Below, piece by piece: positions 22,860 through 34,737 of a stretch of DNA of 64,000 bases. This stretch comes from Loripinus fragilis (lineage: Eukaryota; Mollusca; Bivalvia; Lucinida; Lucinidae): the NCBI GenBank assembly GCA_964019695.1, contig CAXHUL010000544.1:124001-188000 (forward strand), read 5' to 3'. Every line of letters starts with the position of its first letter. Within the stretch, counting starts at the first letter, position 1. The notes beneath the pieces are model-generated. The model had not been told where the DNA came from. It did not search any database and saw nothing but the letters and a program-made list of their open reading frames with translations. Both the position numbers and the translations under genes were made by a program.

Positions 22860-25010
22860 ATAAAATATAGAAAGGTTTACAAGTACATCAAGGTGGACTA
22901 TGATGGCATGAAAGAAGAGCTGAGCTCCTTCCATGAAGAATTCAGAACAAGAGCAGACACTGAAGGCGTCGAATCCTTATGGACCATCTTCAAATCTCAA
23001 ACCTTCATGGACACCTACATTCCATCTAAGACCCTCCGTGGCAATAAAATACAGAAACCATGGATTTCCAGAGAAGTGAAGAGCCTAATGTGGAAAAGAA
23101 AGAAACTCTTCAACAGACAGTGTAAGACTCGAAATGCCAGAGACATCAGGCTATACAAACAGACCAAGGCAAAAATACAGCAGGCAGAAAGAAAGTCGTG
23201 CTGGAGCTTCGTTGATCAAATCATTGACATTGGATCACCAGATCAGGAATATTTAACCCAAGCAGAAGAGGTTTTGGTCATTCTTCAAATCCCTTCGCAA
23301 AGACACGAGTGGTATAGCACCCTTGAAAGAAAATTGAAGACTCCATGAGGACGCAAAGGATAAAGCTGACATCCTAAATGGACAATATGAGTCAACATGG
23401 ACTAGAGAGGACTGCAACAACAACCCAACACCTAAAAGAACAACATATCCAGCAATGCCAGACATCAAGGTCACAGCCGAGGGAGTTCTGGAGTTGTTGC
23501 AGAAACTAAACCCCAACAAAGCCACAGGGCCTGATATGCTACCAGCTAGGATCATGAAAGAGCTTGCAGCAGAGATTTCACCACTCTTGGCCATCATCTA
23601 CCAGAAGAGCTTGGACACCGGAACCGTCCCCAAAAACTGGAAGACCGCCAATGTGACTGCAATCTTCAAGAAGGGAGAAAAGTACAAAGCCAGCAACTAC
23701 AGGCCCATCTCCCTTGCATGTATTTGCTGCAAGATCCAGGAGCACATCATAACAAGCAATGTCCTCAAGCACCTTGCAACCACCAGATCCTTACAGACTC
23801 CCAACACGGCTTCAGGGCCAGAAGGAGTTGTGAGACTCAACTGCTCACACTAGCAGAAGAACTGATCTCAGGCTTGGACAAGAAACAACAACATGATCTA
23901 ATCGTATTAGACTTTTCAAAAGCCTTTGACCGTGTACCCCACCAACGCCTGTTGAAGAAACTGGAACATTATGGCGTTCAAGGTTCTACTCACAGTTGGA
24001 TAAAGGTTTTCCTGACAGACAGGACACAGCAGGTTTTGGTTGAAGGCTCCACATCTGACAGTATCAAAGTCATCAGCTGAGTGCCACAAGGAACAGTCCT
24101 AGGTCCTCTATTATTCTTGATATTTATCAATGACCTCCGGGACTGTGTCCAATCAAGTACCAGACTATTTGCGGATGATTGCATCCTGTACCGATGGATA
24201 AAGAGCCAGGAAGACTGTCAGATACTACAAGAAGACCTTAACGGGGAGGAAGTGGGGCATGGATTTCCATCTGGACAAATGTAGCACACTACACATCTCT
24301 AGGTCATGCATCTCAATTACTACCAGCTAGCCTTTGAAAGGTCATGCTTTGGTTACAGAGGACGCAACTAAATAGCTGGGAGTGGTACAACAGCCCAATC
24401 TCTCATGGAACCGGCACATTGACCAGATTGCCAGGAACGGGAACAGCATGCTCGTCTTTCTACAGAGAAACGTCAAAGTAAACAACGAGACTACAAAGAC
24501 AGCTGCATACCTTTCACTTGTAAGACCAGGTTTTGAGTATTGCTGTATACTGTTTTGAGCCCGCACATTCAGGAAGCCACACAGAAACTGGAGATGGTAC
24601 AGCCTAAAGCAGCAAGATATGTCACCAACAGATACAGAAACACAAGCAGTGTGACCTCTATGCTAGATCATCTCCAGTGGGAGCCCCTTGAGTCAAGCTG
24701 AATCAAGCACCGACTAGCTATGATGTTTAAGATCTTGCATGGCCTAATAGACATTCCTACTGACAAGTACCTAACACCAGCTAGCACAAGAATGCGTTCT
24801 CACCATGGACAGAAATTCAGACAGATCCAGGCCTCAACTGATTACTAAAAGCATAGCTTTTTTCCGCAACTGTCCGTCACTGGAATTCCCTGTTGACATC
24901 TGCTGTTGATGCTCCCTCCTTGGTATCCTTCGAGAGGGAGCTTTCAACCCTCACCTTCTAATTACTGTTAGGACCGTTCAGATGTAAGTAAATTCCTGAT
25001 GATTTCCTTG
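22860..25010 (+). pseudogene. Decayed non-LTR retrotransposon (Jockey/CR1-like reverse transcriptase)
   Basis: A 5'-truncated LINE open reading frame broken by frameshifts and stops. From 22893 a 151-residue segment (WISREVKSLMWKRKKLFNRQ) matches the linker between endonuclease and RT. From 23455, in another frame, are NPNKATGPD and ASNYRPISL. From 23800 the frame returns with QHGFRARRSCETQLLTL and the first catalytic block DFSKAFDRVPH (about 23908). An in-frame TGA at 24078 replaces the Gly of the SGVPQG block, then PQGTVLGPLLFLIFINDL and the catalytic FADDC (24168-24182) follow. After 24284 C-terminal similarity (RHIDQIARNGNSMLVFLQRN) continues through several stops to about 24960. It lacks the endonuclease and cannot be active. 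Placement in the Jockey/CR1 group rests on motif spacing only. Confidence 0.85.
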
Positions 25011-25192
25011 CGCTATGCTAGCGGGGACCATGTGTGACTTGGTACCGCCACAGAAGCTAGATTGGACGGGAAAGAATGTTTGAAATACATCTGGCCAAAC
25101 CCTTAATTTCCTTTTTTTTTAAACTCTCCCAGGATTGATGGACAGCCCGTACACCATGTGTGTAGATATATGTAGATATGGAAAAATCATTT

Positions 25193-25318
25193 TAGGGACG
25201 TTTTTACCAACATTTTTTTACCATGGGGACGTTTTGACCATTTTTTGGGGACGTTTTGACCAATTCAGGGACGTTTTGACTATGGGGCGTTTTGACTTGG
25301 GGACGTTTTGACTGTAAC
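25193..25318 (+). repeat. Short tandem GGGGACGTTTTGAC repeat
   Basis: The 14-bp word GGGGACGTTTTGAC and variants occur about six times with spacers of 2-10 bp. No terminal repeats are seen. The minus frame starting at 25436 reads it as Lys-Thr-Ser repeats and is not a gene. Confidence 0.75.
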
Positions 25319-25319
25319 A

Positions 25320-26310
25320 TCGAAAATGGCGAGGAATTGTGCAGAGGTTATAAAAGTAAGATTTCACGAAAATTAAATGATAATTACCCCTTCTCATATA
25401 CAACAACAAACTTTCCTCGGTTAATGTATCATGCATCTTTCATAAGATCTGCTGACAATGCTTTAATGGCACAGAAAATCGCAATCAAAAGAATGAGTCA
25501 TGTATTTTCGCGGTTGTAAATATTTTCGCACATGAAAGAGCTTTGTTGGTTAGAAATACACATTATTGCATAAAAGCCGTGTCGCACCCTTTTAACAGCC
25601 ATGTTTTAACTGGCAAAAATCAATGTATTAATCCGGTAATTCACGTGCTGTTGATGCACGGCTTTAATTTGTATATTTTATACGCATTCTAGGAAGTAAC
25701 AAAAATTGAGGTCATCAACAGAAAAGTGCATAGAAATGACCGTACTTTAGTGACGTTAGAATGACGTAATTCATTACTCCAGAGTTTCAGCTGGACTGAA
25801 ATTTACTTCGGACATTTTGTCCAAGCAGTCCAAATATTGTTCGGACATTTGGAATTTTTTAGGACAATTTTTCAGACACTCATAACAAAACACTATGACT
25901 GGTTTGCTTTAGTGAATAAGTATTTTAGGGGTAAAATTAAGCAAACCAGTCTGGCGCTTACAGAAGTTTGGCCAATCAGCGATCGTATTATTAAACAAAA
26001 ATACTATTGCATCACTGTGCATTACCGTATCGTGTGCACTTCCGAAAATCGTCTCGGACAAACTGTCTAAACTGGACAGCAAGCGCTCGGACATCTGGAA
26101 CTATTTTCGGACTAAGTCCGAGGGCCGACGCCAAACAATATCCCTGTGTTCTGGAAGAGGCGTTTCAAAACCTACGAATCTTTCATGCTTCTGTGCGCCA
26201 TTACAGTAATACATAAATGACTTTTTCGAAGCATTTCCAAAGTTTTCAAGTGGCAAAATGATTTTATGCAATAATAACGATCAAACATGGTTTCCTGATA
26301 CACTATATAT
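25320..26310. other. Unassigned, with TCGGACATTT-rich block
   Basis: 25320-25780 shows nothing recognisable. 25790-26125 repeats CGGACATTT/CGGACAAAC words (25810, 25843, 26054, 26086) and ends AAGTCCGAGGGCC. It may be a diverged transposon, but ends and duplications were not found. The 77- and 69-residue frames over it are unconvincing. Confidence 0.35.
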
Positions 26311-26317
26311 ATATAAG

Positions 26318-26397
26318 ATCTGCTAGACCCCTTGGGGTCGTTAAAACCCTCGCCTTTCAGGCTGGGGTTTTAACACCACCCTTGGGGTCCAGCAGAT
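26318..26397. mobile_element. 80-bp hairpin MITE
   Basis: The ATCTGCTAGACCCCTTGGGG arm continues to GTTAAAACCCTCGCC. A loop of about 7 nt follows, then the mirrored arm GGCTGGGGTTTTAACACCAC to GGGGTCCAGCAGAT. The arms are about 36 bp with few mismatches. It would extrude as a stable cruciform or fold as RNA if transcribed. Confidence 0.75.
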
Positions 26398-26574
26398 GTT
26401 AATGAATAGAAAAACATGTTTGATCCCTATATTGAAGCATTTAGATTGTGCAGAGAAATTTGTCCGGTCAAAACTATAGGTATAAATATGTAAATGCAGC
26501 ACGCTTTACGTCAGACAGCTTTTTGTTCCCACTTTCGCTTAAATTTGAGGTTAAACTGTTGTATTTTGCAAAAA

Positions 26575-26650
26575 GTTTGGACCTAGATCATGTCTGACAG
26601 AATTTTTGGTCTGATATGAATCCAAGTTGTTTGACACACTCTGACAATAT
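26575..26650 (+). repeat. Solo core of the GTCGTCTGCTGA MITE
   Basis: AAAAGTTTGGACCTAGATCA and TGAATCCAAGTTGTTTGACA flank a TCTGACAGAATTTTTGGTCT centre, a damaged core without the outer ends. Confidence 0.5.
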
Positions 26651-26811
26651 TTCTGAAAATTCCCTTCATAATTCATGTGATTTACTAAATTTCTGAAGAC
26701 TGGAAAAAGCTAAAGCTGGTCTTCTGTATTGTAAACATTTTATGAATGACCGTCATATGGTTCCTTTTTTGATATTTTTTTTCGGGATCAGTGTGACATC
26801 ACTCACTCCCA

Positions 26812-27172
26812 GGGGGGGTACTCTGATGTTTTCATAAATCTGTAGGCTCCGGTCATTTTTTGGGGTTTAAAGTTTTAAATTTTAATATTTTTGGGGGGTT
26901 TCAGAAAATTAATATTTTTTGGGGTATGAAGATTTTGTGGATATTTTTTGGGCTCATCACAAAATTGGGCTATATTTAGGGTTCATTTCTATGCATTTTA
27001 GGGTCTTTTCAATTTCTTAAGGTCAAGGTACAGAAGTGGGGATATTTTTGAGGGTTGCTAAAATTTCAAATATTTTTTGGGGGTGCTTGAAATTCCTGAA
27101 TTTTTTTTGGGTGAACGGTAGATGCTGGGCCTGAGCGTACGTATGAAGAAAAAATGAGAGTACCCCCCCCCC
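26812..27172. mobile_element. GGGGGGGTACTCTGATG-TIR MITE
   Basis: The left end GGGGGGGTACTCTGATGTTT and the right end (minus strand GGGGGGGGGTACTCTCATTT) bound a 361-bp element. The interior is rich in ATTTTTTGGGG and similar words with no coding capacity. Nothing inside suggests its transposase source. Confidence 0.7.
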
Positions 27173-27780
27173 ATTTAGGTTGGCTACAATTTTCAAGATA
27201 GGATGTTGGATCTGAATAGGGATTTATCTGCAGCCCAATGCCAAAATGTTGCATTAATTAGTATGCTTTACATATTTAATTTGTCATTCTTCACTTATTT
27301 ATCACCAGCATTATGGAAAAAGCTTTTGGGCGTAGTTTGATCACTAGTGGATCCATGTGTTTTCTGTTCCAATTCCAGACAAATAATTATCAATCAGCTG
27401 ACCAAGCCTACTTGGTCTAGAAAACTGCAGATTGAAAAAAAAACCCTTTTAAAGCAGTTAGAAAACATATTAAAGTGAGTCGATAATTTAGTGCTTTGTC
27501 CTTAAATAATTTAGTGCTTTGTTATGTCCAACTTATTTTCAGAGCCAGGGTCCGAACATAAGTATTTTTGCCACAAGCAAAAGGATCTCGGACAGTCTTA
27601 ATGAAGGATTGCCCATAAAAAATGGCCAGAAAAAAGTAGTTTCAATGAAATTGATAGTTTTTCCATCAAAAAGATAGTTGGCTCAAACTCTCAAACTATC
27701 CGCAAAAGTGATTTTCTCATTGGAGAAGAACCTATTAAAAAAATATGGGTATTCAACATATAGAAAATAGAAAAAGCTTT

Positions 27781-27992
27781 ACTGGCATCAGTCCACTAAA
27801 TGTATATAATTACATTTATAAATTTTATATTTATGAAAAAAATCATCTTATAAAAATTATATCCTCTCTGATGGTCAAGTGGACTTTGATGTCCAAGCCA
27901 AGAACTACTCCAAGTAAAGTTTATAAATATGCTATCTCGGAAGATTATCAGTTTTGCTACAAAAACATGACATTATAGACTGGGGCCAGTCT
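27781..27992. mobile_element. MITE, ACTGGCATCAGTCCAC...GACTGGGGCCAGTCT
   Basis: Ends ACTGGCATCAGTC and GACTGGGGCCAGT are imperfectly inverted, with length about 212 bp. The left half matches 6178-6292 and the right half matches 9924-10045, so this copy shows that those two are parts of one family. Confidence 0.65.
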
Positions 27993-28379
27993 AAGGATTC
28001 TCTAAATATGTGAACTTTAATTGGCACTGGATCATTTATCTTATCTGACACTGACAGTAATTGGCTAAATGTTGAGAGGAACTGACCAGGGAAATCGTTA
28101 ATTTATTACTTGTGTAGTGGATGCTAGTAAAATCACAGAATTCACAAAGGTACACATATTTTACTTTGTTGCCATGTTTAGTGTAATAAAAACAAGGAAT
28201 AGATATTTAGGTAGGTAGATCTATAAAATGTCAATTTTGTCTTTCAAAGTTGAATGAAAAAATATATACATATAAAATGTGCTCTTTGCCAGCTGGGGAA
28301 TTTTGCATGCTTTTTAATTGGTTGCTGTTTTTTATAAAATATTTTCAAAAGCTTCTATCTGGACTACCATCAGAAATTG

Positions 28380-29130
28380 TCCAACAGGATCCGGATCATG
28401 CTCAGCATTTTATTGGCCTGATCTGAGTCGAAACTGTTTGCAAAGGTTCCGTACAGGAATGCCATCATGGTGTCAAAAGGTTTGGTTGGGAAACAGAACA
28501 AATTATAGGGCCTGATCTGGGTCCAGCCTGATCTGGGTCCAAACTTTTTGCAATTTAAATTTCTTTCAAAAATGCTATCAGAGTGTAAAAAGGTATGGGT
28601 CTAGATCAGGATCAAGATCAATGGTTTTGCCGGCCTGATCTGGGACCAAACTATTTACAACTGACATCGATCAAAAAATAGTAGGCAAAGGATTAAGTGG
28701 GGAAAAATATTTTCACAACTGTATGTTACCCTTAAAATTCTTTTAGAAGTAACCATTAGCATGTCTAACAGTTACACTGTTTGGTTCCAGGTCAGGCCCA
28801 CATTCTGTCGGCCCTAATCTGGGTCTAAACTGACTGTAAAGGTTATTAGCAGATGACACTAGCAAAGGTTACATATACATCAAACAAAATACAACAGTTA
28901 AACCTCAAATTATCTTGACCTCATGTGTGTCAAACAGTTTGGATCTAGATTAGGCCCACACTCTGGCGGGGCTGATCTGGGTCTTAATTGTTTGTAAAAT
29001 ACAACAGTTTTACCCCAAACTATAGAGACTTCAAATGGGTCAAACAGTTGGTCCACATTTTGTCGAGCCTGATCTGGGACGCAACTGTTTTAAAAGGTAG
29101 TCAGCAGATGGCATTGTCAAGCAAAGATTA
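28380..29130. repeat. Mixed-orientation MITE cores
   Basis: A run of GGCCTGATCTGGGTCCAAAC and CAGGATCAAGATC half-cores (28415-28660) is followed by reverse-orientation units with TTATTAGCAGATGACACTAG, ACAACAGTTAAACCTCAAAT and CAGTTTGGATCTAGATTAGG. It is interrupted at 29134 by a TIR element and resumes at 30640. Confidence 0.6.
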
Positions 29131-29133
29131 TAC

Positions 29134-30424
29134 GAGTCATTGTCAAAATTCGTCAAAATTCTTGTCCGTTTCATATCTTGTGAAAACTGCTGATGTGATC
29201 ATGTTGTTTTTTTTCTTCACACAATACTACTGACCATACTTAATAAGGCTAGCTGATAAAACTGAAAAAGATTGGTGTGTAAATATATTTTTTATTGGAT
29301 TATAACCCCATTTTTTTTGCATTTTTGCCCGTCCCACGGAAAAAATTGAACTTTCGACAAGAATTATTAAAAAAAAACTGTTATTTTCTCAGGAATTTTA
29401 ACTGACTGTATTGATAAAAGCATTATCAAAGTAAATGTAGGAGGTTTCAATATGTGATTTTTCATTAAATTTTTTTCATTTTTTGCCAAAAAACCTCTGT
29501 CCCAAGCGTTTATGTCAAGACCGTAACACTTGATAAATTGCAAAAATAATATGGGATCCCTAAGGGTGCTGAATCTGTTTTTTTGTCATACTAATTTGAC
29601 ACTTTCTGTTTACTAAGAATACATGTGTTTTGTAAAGCATCTACAGAACTGGCAAAAGAAAATACAGTTTTGGTGAGTGAAATTTTTATAGTATATTTTT
29701 TTTGTGTCAAATGACCGTTACACAAAAATGGACAATGGAATTTGATAAAAAAAATTCTGGTTTTAACATCTTGACCAAATAAAATTTCTCAACAAAAAAT
29801 CACTCTTGTTGCCATGTTTTAGGGAGTAATCATTTTTTTAGGTAAAAAAATATGTAGAATATATCAATACCGTAACAGTCAATACCGTAACGATGAAAAT
29901 GTTGCGGTATTGACACATCTTGTTATGGTTTTGACATATGCTGTCAAAAAAAGTACAGTTTTGAATGCAAAGATATTAGTTTTTAGTCAAGTTTATAAAG
30001 TGAATTTATGATAAGAATGCTTATCAAATTTAAACAGAAGCATAAAACACAAATTGAATGATGAATTCATGTTACGCATGTTACGTTTGCTCATTGTCAT
30101 AAATAATCATTTCTTCAAATTTTACCTTTGACACAATTAAACACATGATTTATTGAAGTTATCCAATGCAACAAAATAAATATCCATGATGAGATTTGAA
30201 GAAAAAACAGGAATTAAAGTTTGTTATGGTATTGACATTTTATCTGGTCATGTGATCTTTGAAACTTAATTATAAGGATCTGATTTGCTGTTAAGGTTTC
30301 TTTTCGCTTTTCATAGTATTTTCAGAAACAACTTGTTACTTTCATGAAAAAAGAGTATCATTTTATTTAATTCATATTTTTACTTTTACTTCTTTCAAAA
30401 TTTTACGAATTTTGACATTGACTC
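29134..30424. mobile_element. 1.29-kb TIR element with CCGTAAC / GGTATTGACA motif
   Basis: The left end GAGTCATTGTCAAAATTCGT and the right end (minus strand GAGTCAATGTCAAAATTCGT) match at 19 of 20 positions. Internal words ACCGTAACA, ATACCGTAAC, TGCGGTATTGACA and TTATGGTATTGACAT recur near 29521, 29716, 29868, 29881, 29907, 29923 and 30220. No credible open frame exists. It sits within the MITE tandem array at 28380-31030. Confidence 0.7.
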
Positions 30425-30437
30425 ATATATATATATT

Positions 30438-30630
30438 GGCTCAGTGGTAGAGTGCTTGACTCGAGACTGAGAGGCAGCGGGTTTGAGCCTCACCGGCGTC
30501 ACTGCGTTGTCGTCCTTGAGCAAGACACATTTAAGCTAGCTTAGTACTGGTTCAACCCAGGAAGACCCGTCCCTGTTTAACTGAAAGATTGTTGATGGGA
30601 CGTAAAAAATCAAATCAAACAAACAAACAA
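30438..30630 (+). mobile_element. tRNA-derived SINE
   Basis: GGCTCAGTGGTAGAGTGCTT (A box) and GGGTTTGAGCCTC (B-box-like) start the element. TCCTTGAGCAAGACACATTT and ACTGAAAGATTGTTGATGGG follow, and the tail is CAAACAAACAAACAAA. It abuts a (TA)n run immediately after the TIR element ending at 30424. Same family as 46633 and 55176. Confidence 0.8.
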
Positions 30631-30639
30631 AGATTATAT

Positions 30640-31035
30640 ACAACAAACAAAATACTACAGTTCAACCTGAATTTTGACCTCATGTGTGTCAAACAATTAG
30701 GCCCACATTCTGGCCGGCCTGATCCAGTGGCCTGGCCAGTGACCACATTCTGTTTGGCCTAGCAAAGATTATATACAACAAACAAAATACTATGGTTCAA
30801 CCTCAAATTGTTATACAGTAACCTCATAAGTGTCAAACAGTTTGGGTCCAGATCAGGCCCACATTCGGTCAGGCCTGATCTTGGTCTAAACTATTTGTAA
30901 AGGTTATCAGCAGATGTCAGGCAAATGTTATTTACTGTACAACACAATACTATAGTTCAACCTCAAATTCTCATAACTCCTTGATTTTCACACAGTTTTA
31001 ATCCAGATCAGCCCAAATTGGACTTAAAAAGTCTG
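30640..31035 (-). repeat. Tandem MITE units resume
   Basis: Three reverse-orientation units carry ACAAACAAAATACTACAGTT, ACCTCATAAGTGTCAAACAG, GGTCCAGATCAGGCCCACAT and AAGGTTATCAGCAGATG. They match the phrases in 2440-3560 read on the other strand. Confidence 0.65.
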
Positions 31036-32960
31036 ATGAGATATGATTTTTTGAAATATAGATGGGCATGGATCTGAGAAAAGGGTCCTTAAGGCATTCC
31101 AGCTATTATTACATAAACAAATTTGAAAAACACCTAAAATGACAAACTTGCGTTTGCTTTTATACATGTCTTACCATGAAAATGTTGCTGTAGCTTGATG
31201 TCATCAAAGTAGCAAATGTTTCTGATTTTATTTAATGTTTTGTATGGATGCTGTTGCCATGGCAACAATTAGGCCATAACACTAGACAGGTATCAGACCA
31301 GTAAATAGAAAAATAGCAAAATATGTGCACATTCATAAACAAGCATTTACATCCCTGAAAAAAAATCACTGACTGTCTTATTTACTGGTCTGGGGAATTA
31401 TGTTGGAGCATGAAATTGCCTAATGGTCTCTAAAGCTGGGAAATTTCATTCCATCCAGTGAGGTCATTGTTAATAGTCCTTGACTAATCAGAAATATACA
31501 GAAGCAGCAGAATGTTTCAAGGTTTATGTCTTTGTGATCAGTTGATTTGTTGACTATCAGTCAAGATTTTCTAGTCTTTTAGGGTTTTGAAATTTCTTGA
31601 ACATGCTCTAGACTGGCTCTAGTCTAAAACATTGATATGCCAGAAAAAATCTTCGTATATGTATTTGAACAGATATTGTCAGAAATGCTCTAGACTGGCT
31701 CCAGTCTGAAACATTGATATTCCAGAAAAAATCTTCGTAAATGTATCTGAATTTAGCTCTTTTAATTAACTCTTGCCCTCCTGAACCAATATAATACCCT
31801 CTTTATACTTAAGTTGTGATTAAGCTACTACTACTACTACTTAATAGTGTAGATTCAGATCAGCTGGCTTTTTGACATTGTCATTTGATCAGAATCTACA
31901 GTTCTCCATGTGGCCTCAGATTCCAATGTTTTGATTGAAAAATAGAAGTGAACATGTGATTTCAATATATAAAGGAGGACAAGGGATATATGTCCTTTCT
32001 GTATGTTTTCATCTGATGTAGCAATGTTTTAGACTGGATTATAGTCTAGAAATTTCCATTCAATCATGGATGAGGCCACAGTGAGATTAAACAGATTGCA
32101 ATTTTGCATTTACAATCTCCAAAAAATATATTTTCGATCTAAAATTACACAGGATGGCTATGACAATATATCTATATTCTGCAAGCATCTTAAAACTTGA
32201 TTTTAGCAATCCAATCAAATTTTGATATAAATATTAAAAGTGCATTTGCGATCACCACCTGCCGTGAAAAGAAATTTCGAAACTGATTTTTTTTTGGGGG
32301 GGGGGTATATTATTGTAAATCTTCAATAACTTCCAAGCCTAGAAAAAAAAGAATACAGTTTGAAGCGTCTCCGCTTAAAAAGACAGGGTCTTGTCGATAT
32401 TAATGAACAACATAGATCAAAAGAAATGTGCCGAAGTCATGATATGTTTGTGCGTTTATACAGGACGATAATCCACAAGCTTTAGCCAGTGGATCATCTC
32501 CCGCACAGACGCAAAAAAAACATACCATAACTTTCTTATTGCACCAGCATGCATTTGCACTTTGTGCAGTATGAGATACTTGATTTAACATATTTAAGCC
32601 TAGTGTCCTTTTTAATAGGTAATCGGCAAACAGTGAAAAACCAGATAACGCGGCATTTGATCAGAGTTTGTATTGTTTGTGCAAAACAGTCAAAACTATT
32701 TCACATCTTTTTCGCACAATACTGGTCGGTTAACTTTGAATAATCAATGGTATTTAGGACGTTTAGGAACAGAAACATAAAATAAGCATGTTTTTCTTTA
32801 ATTTGACTATATTCATTGGAACAATGTAAAAAGAAGCATAGATAAGTATGATATTTTTCTTTTTACATGGAATTAAAAATTGTAGGTCTGCACAAAGAAT
32901 TTGGTTCTGCCAGGTCAGTTTAAATCTCATTTTATTGTCTAAATGCATTTAAGAAACAAA
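31036..32960. other. Mostly unassigned DNA with small repeats
   Basis: 31297-31393 has a short inverted pair CAGACCAGTAAATA/TATTTACTGGTCTG. 31604-31750 is an 82-bp tandem duplication (GCTCTAGACTGGCTC, then AAACATTGATAT, then CAGAAAAAATCTTCGTA). 31823-31842 is (CTA)n. 32550-32710 resembles the GTTTGCAAA/GATGAAATGC MITE. No gene is recognised. Confidence 0.4.
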
Positions 32961-32984
32961 TTTGATTTTTGGAAGGTTCGTGGC

Positions 32985-33071
32985 ATCATGAATACTTCAC
33001 GTCTCTTGCAAAGTAAGGGAAACTGGAAGGGCTTCAGGTTAACTTTGCAAGAGACCCGAAGTATTCATGAT
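32985..33071. repeat. Near-perfect 30-bp-arm hairpin
   Basis: ATCATGAATACTTCACGTCT and CTTGCAAAGT face ACTTTGCAAGAGACCCGAAG and TATTCATGAT across about 27 nt. Only one or two mismatches are seen, so it is much younger than the surrounding MITE relics. It is too short to encode anything. Confidence 0.8.
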
Positions 33072-33102
33072 CCAGATCAGAACCAACAGAACATTGATTT
33101 AA

Positions 33103-34527
33103 TTTTCCAGGATAGTAAAAATTATTTGCCATATCAGTCTAGATTAGCATGTTAGGACGAGGATAATACATTTAGATTATCAAAGGGAGGGGGGGGGGGG
33201 GTCTGGAGGCTTTCCACAGAAGCTTATGAATTCTTTAATAATAATCAAACCAAATGAAGGCTTGTCCTTTAAGGTGAGATTTTTTAAACTTTGTTGGTGC
33301 GTCCTAAATCCCCAAAACTAAGAGCTTTCTCCCCAAATCCCTGTAAATAAGTATCAGTGCTCCCTAGCTCCCTGAAAATAAATAGCTATTTCCCCCAAGA
33401 TCCCCAAAACCCCATGGGGGCCCCTATAATGAAGAGCAGGTCACTTAAACTCTTGGAAAGTATAAATTAATAGTGGTGCAAAAATTCACCCCGGTGCACA
33501 GTGCACCAAGGTTTTAAGCCTTGATTCGATGACAGGTCCATGTCTAATCATGCATTTTCAGTTGGATTCGATGTCGGCTTTTTTTATGCCCCCGCCATTT
33601 ATAATGGGGAGGGGGCATATAGCATCACCCTTGTCCGTACGTCCGTACGTACATACGTACGTACGTCCCGTACGTCCTGTCCCATACGTACGAAAAATGG
33701 TTTCCGGGCAATATCTTTTGAAAACATTGGTGTATTGGATTCATATTTCATACACAGGTACATAATCATAAAATACAGGTCAAGTTCGATTATGGACAAA
33801 ATCCACCAATTATTATCAGAGTTATGGCCCTTGATCTCCGATGAAAAATGGTTTCCGGACGATATCTTTTGAAAACAGTTATGTATTGGATTCATATTTC
33901 ATACACAGGTATATAATCATAAAATACAGGTCAAGTTCGATTACGGATAAAATCAACCAATTATTATCAGAGTTATGGCCCTTGATTTCAGTATGAAAAA
34001 TGGTTTCCGGGCGTTAACATTTGAATATGTTGGTGTATTGGATTCATATTTCATACACAGGTATGTAATCATAAAATACAGGTCAAGTTCGATTACGGAT
34101 AAAATCAACAAATTATAATTAGAGTTATGGCCCTTGATCTTCGTATGAAAAATGGTTTCCGGGCGATATCTTTTGAATACGTTGGTGTATTGGATTCATA
34201 TTTCATACACAGGTATGTAATCATAAAATACAGGACAAGTTTGATTACGGATAAAATCCACCCATTATTTTTAGAGTTATGGCCCTTTGTTAATGACAAT
34301 GCCCTATTTATGGGAATTTGGCAAATGCGGGGGCATCCGTGTCCCATGGACACATTTCTAGTTTTATCCAGTGTTCATTCTAGGCTGCACCTTTGACTTA
34401 TTGTTTTCAATTTCGGTACTGAAAAAATAAAACAACCACTTTGAGTCATTGAGTAATCTACTGGGCAAGCTATTTATACACAGCCAATCAGGATGGGGGC
34501 TAATCTATACCTTGGATACCGCGTGCA
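33103..34527. repeat. Duplicated segment, copy 1 (contains a TATGCCCCCG element)
   Basis: From CCAGGATAGTAAAA to GGATACCGCGTGCA this segment matches 40720-41360 throughout, including a poly-G run, GTCTGGAGGCTTTCCACAGA, the CCCCAAATCCCTG block and GGTGCACAGTGCACC. The difference is an extra 777 bp at 33585-34361. Without the insert it is about 648 bp, against 641 bp in copy 2. Confidence 0.85.
33585..34361. mobile_element. TATGCCCCCG-end element with 152-bp tandem units
   Basis: TATGCCCCCGCC on the left and GCGGGGGCATCC near the right end are inverted. Between them are an ACGT-rich run (GTACGTACGTAC words, 33636-33690) and four tandem units of 151-152 bp, each with AAAAATGGTTTCCGGGC, GGATTCATATTTCATACACA and CAGAGTTATGGCCCTTGAT. 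TTTCCGG starts at 33701, 33852, 34004 and 34156. The empty site is preserved at 41190-41200. The several long frames over it are repeat translations. Confidence 0.8.
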
Positions 34528-34737
34528 AATTTTGTGTCGTTCATGAGTCAAATTTTGTGTCGTTCAGGAGGCTATGAAAGGTTGCAAAAATCGATAGATT
34601 CATTAAAGGCTTGATAGATTCATTAAAGGCTTGTTTTGAAAATGTAAATAAAATATAGGGGATGCAATGACTCGAGATTGGCATTTATTTAAATAAACAA
34701 GCCATTTGCCTATTTATCTAGTGGCTATAGATATATA

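Noticed and set aside
22860..25010. Active LINE
   Set aside because: It lacks the endonuclease domain, changes frame at least twice, has a TGA in the conserved SGVPQG block and several stops after 24284.
33529..34396. Several overlapping frames of 78-110 residues
   Set aside because: They follow 152-bp tandem units of a mobile element. Peptides repeat with the unit on both strands.
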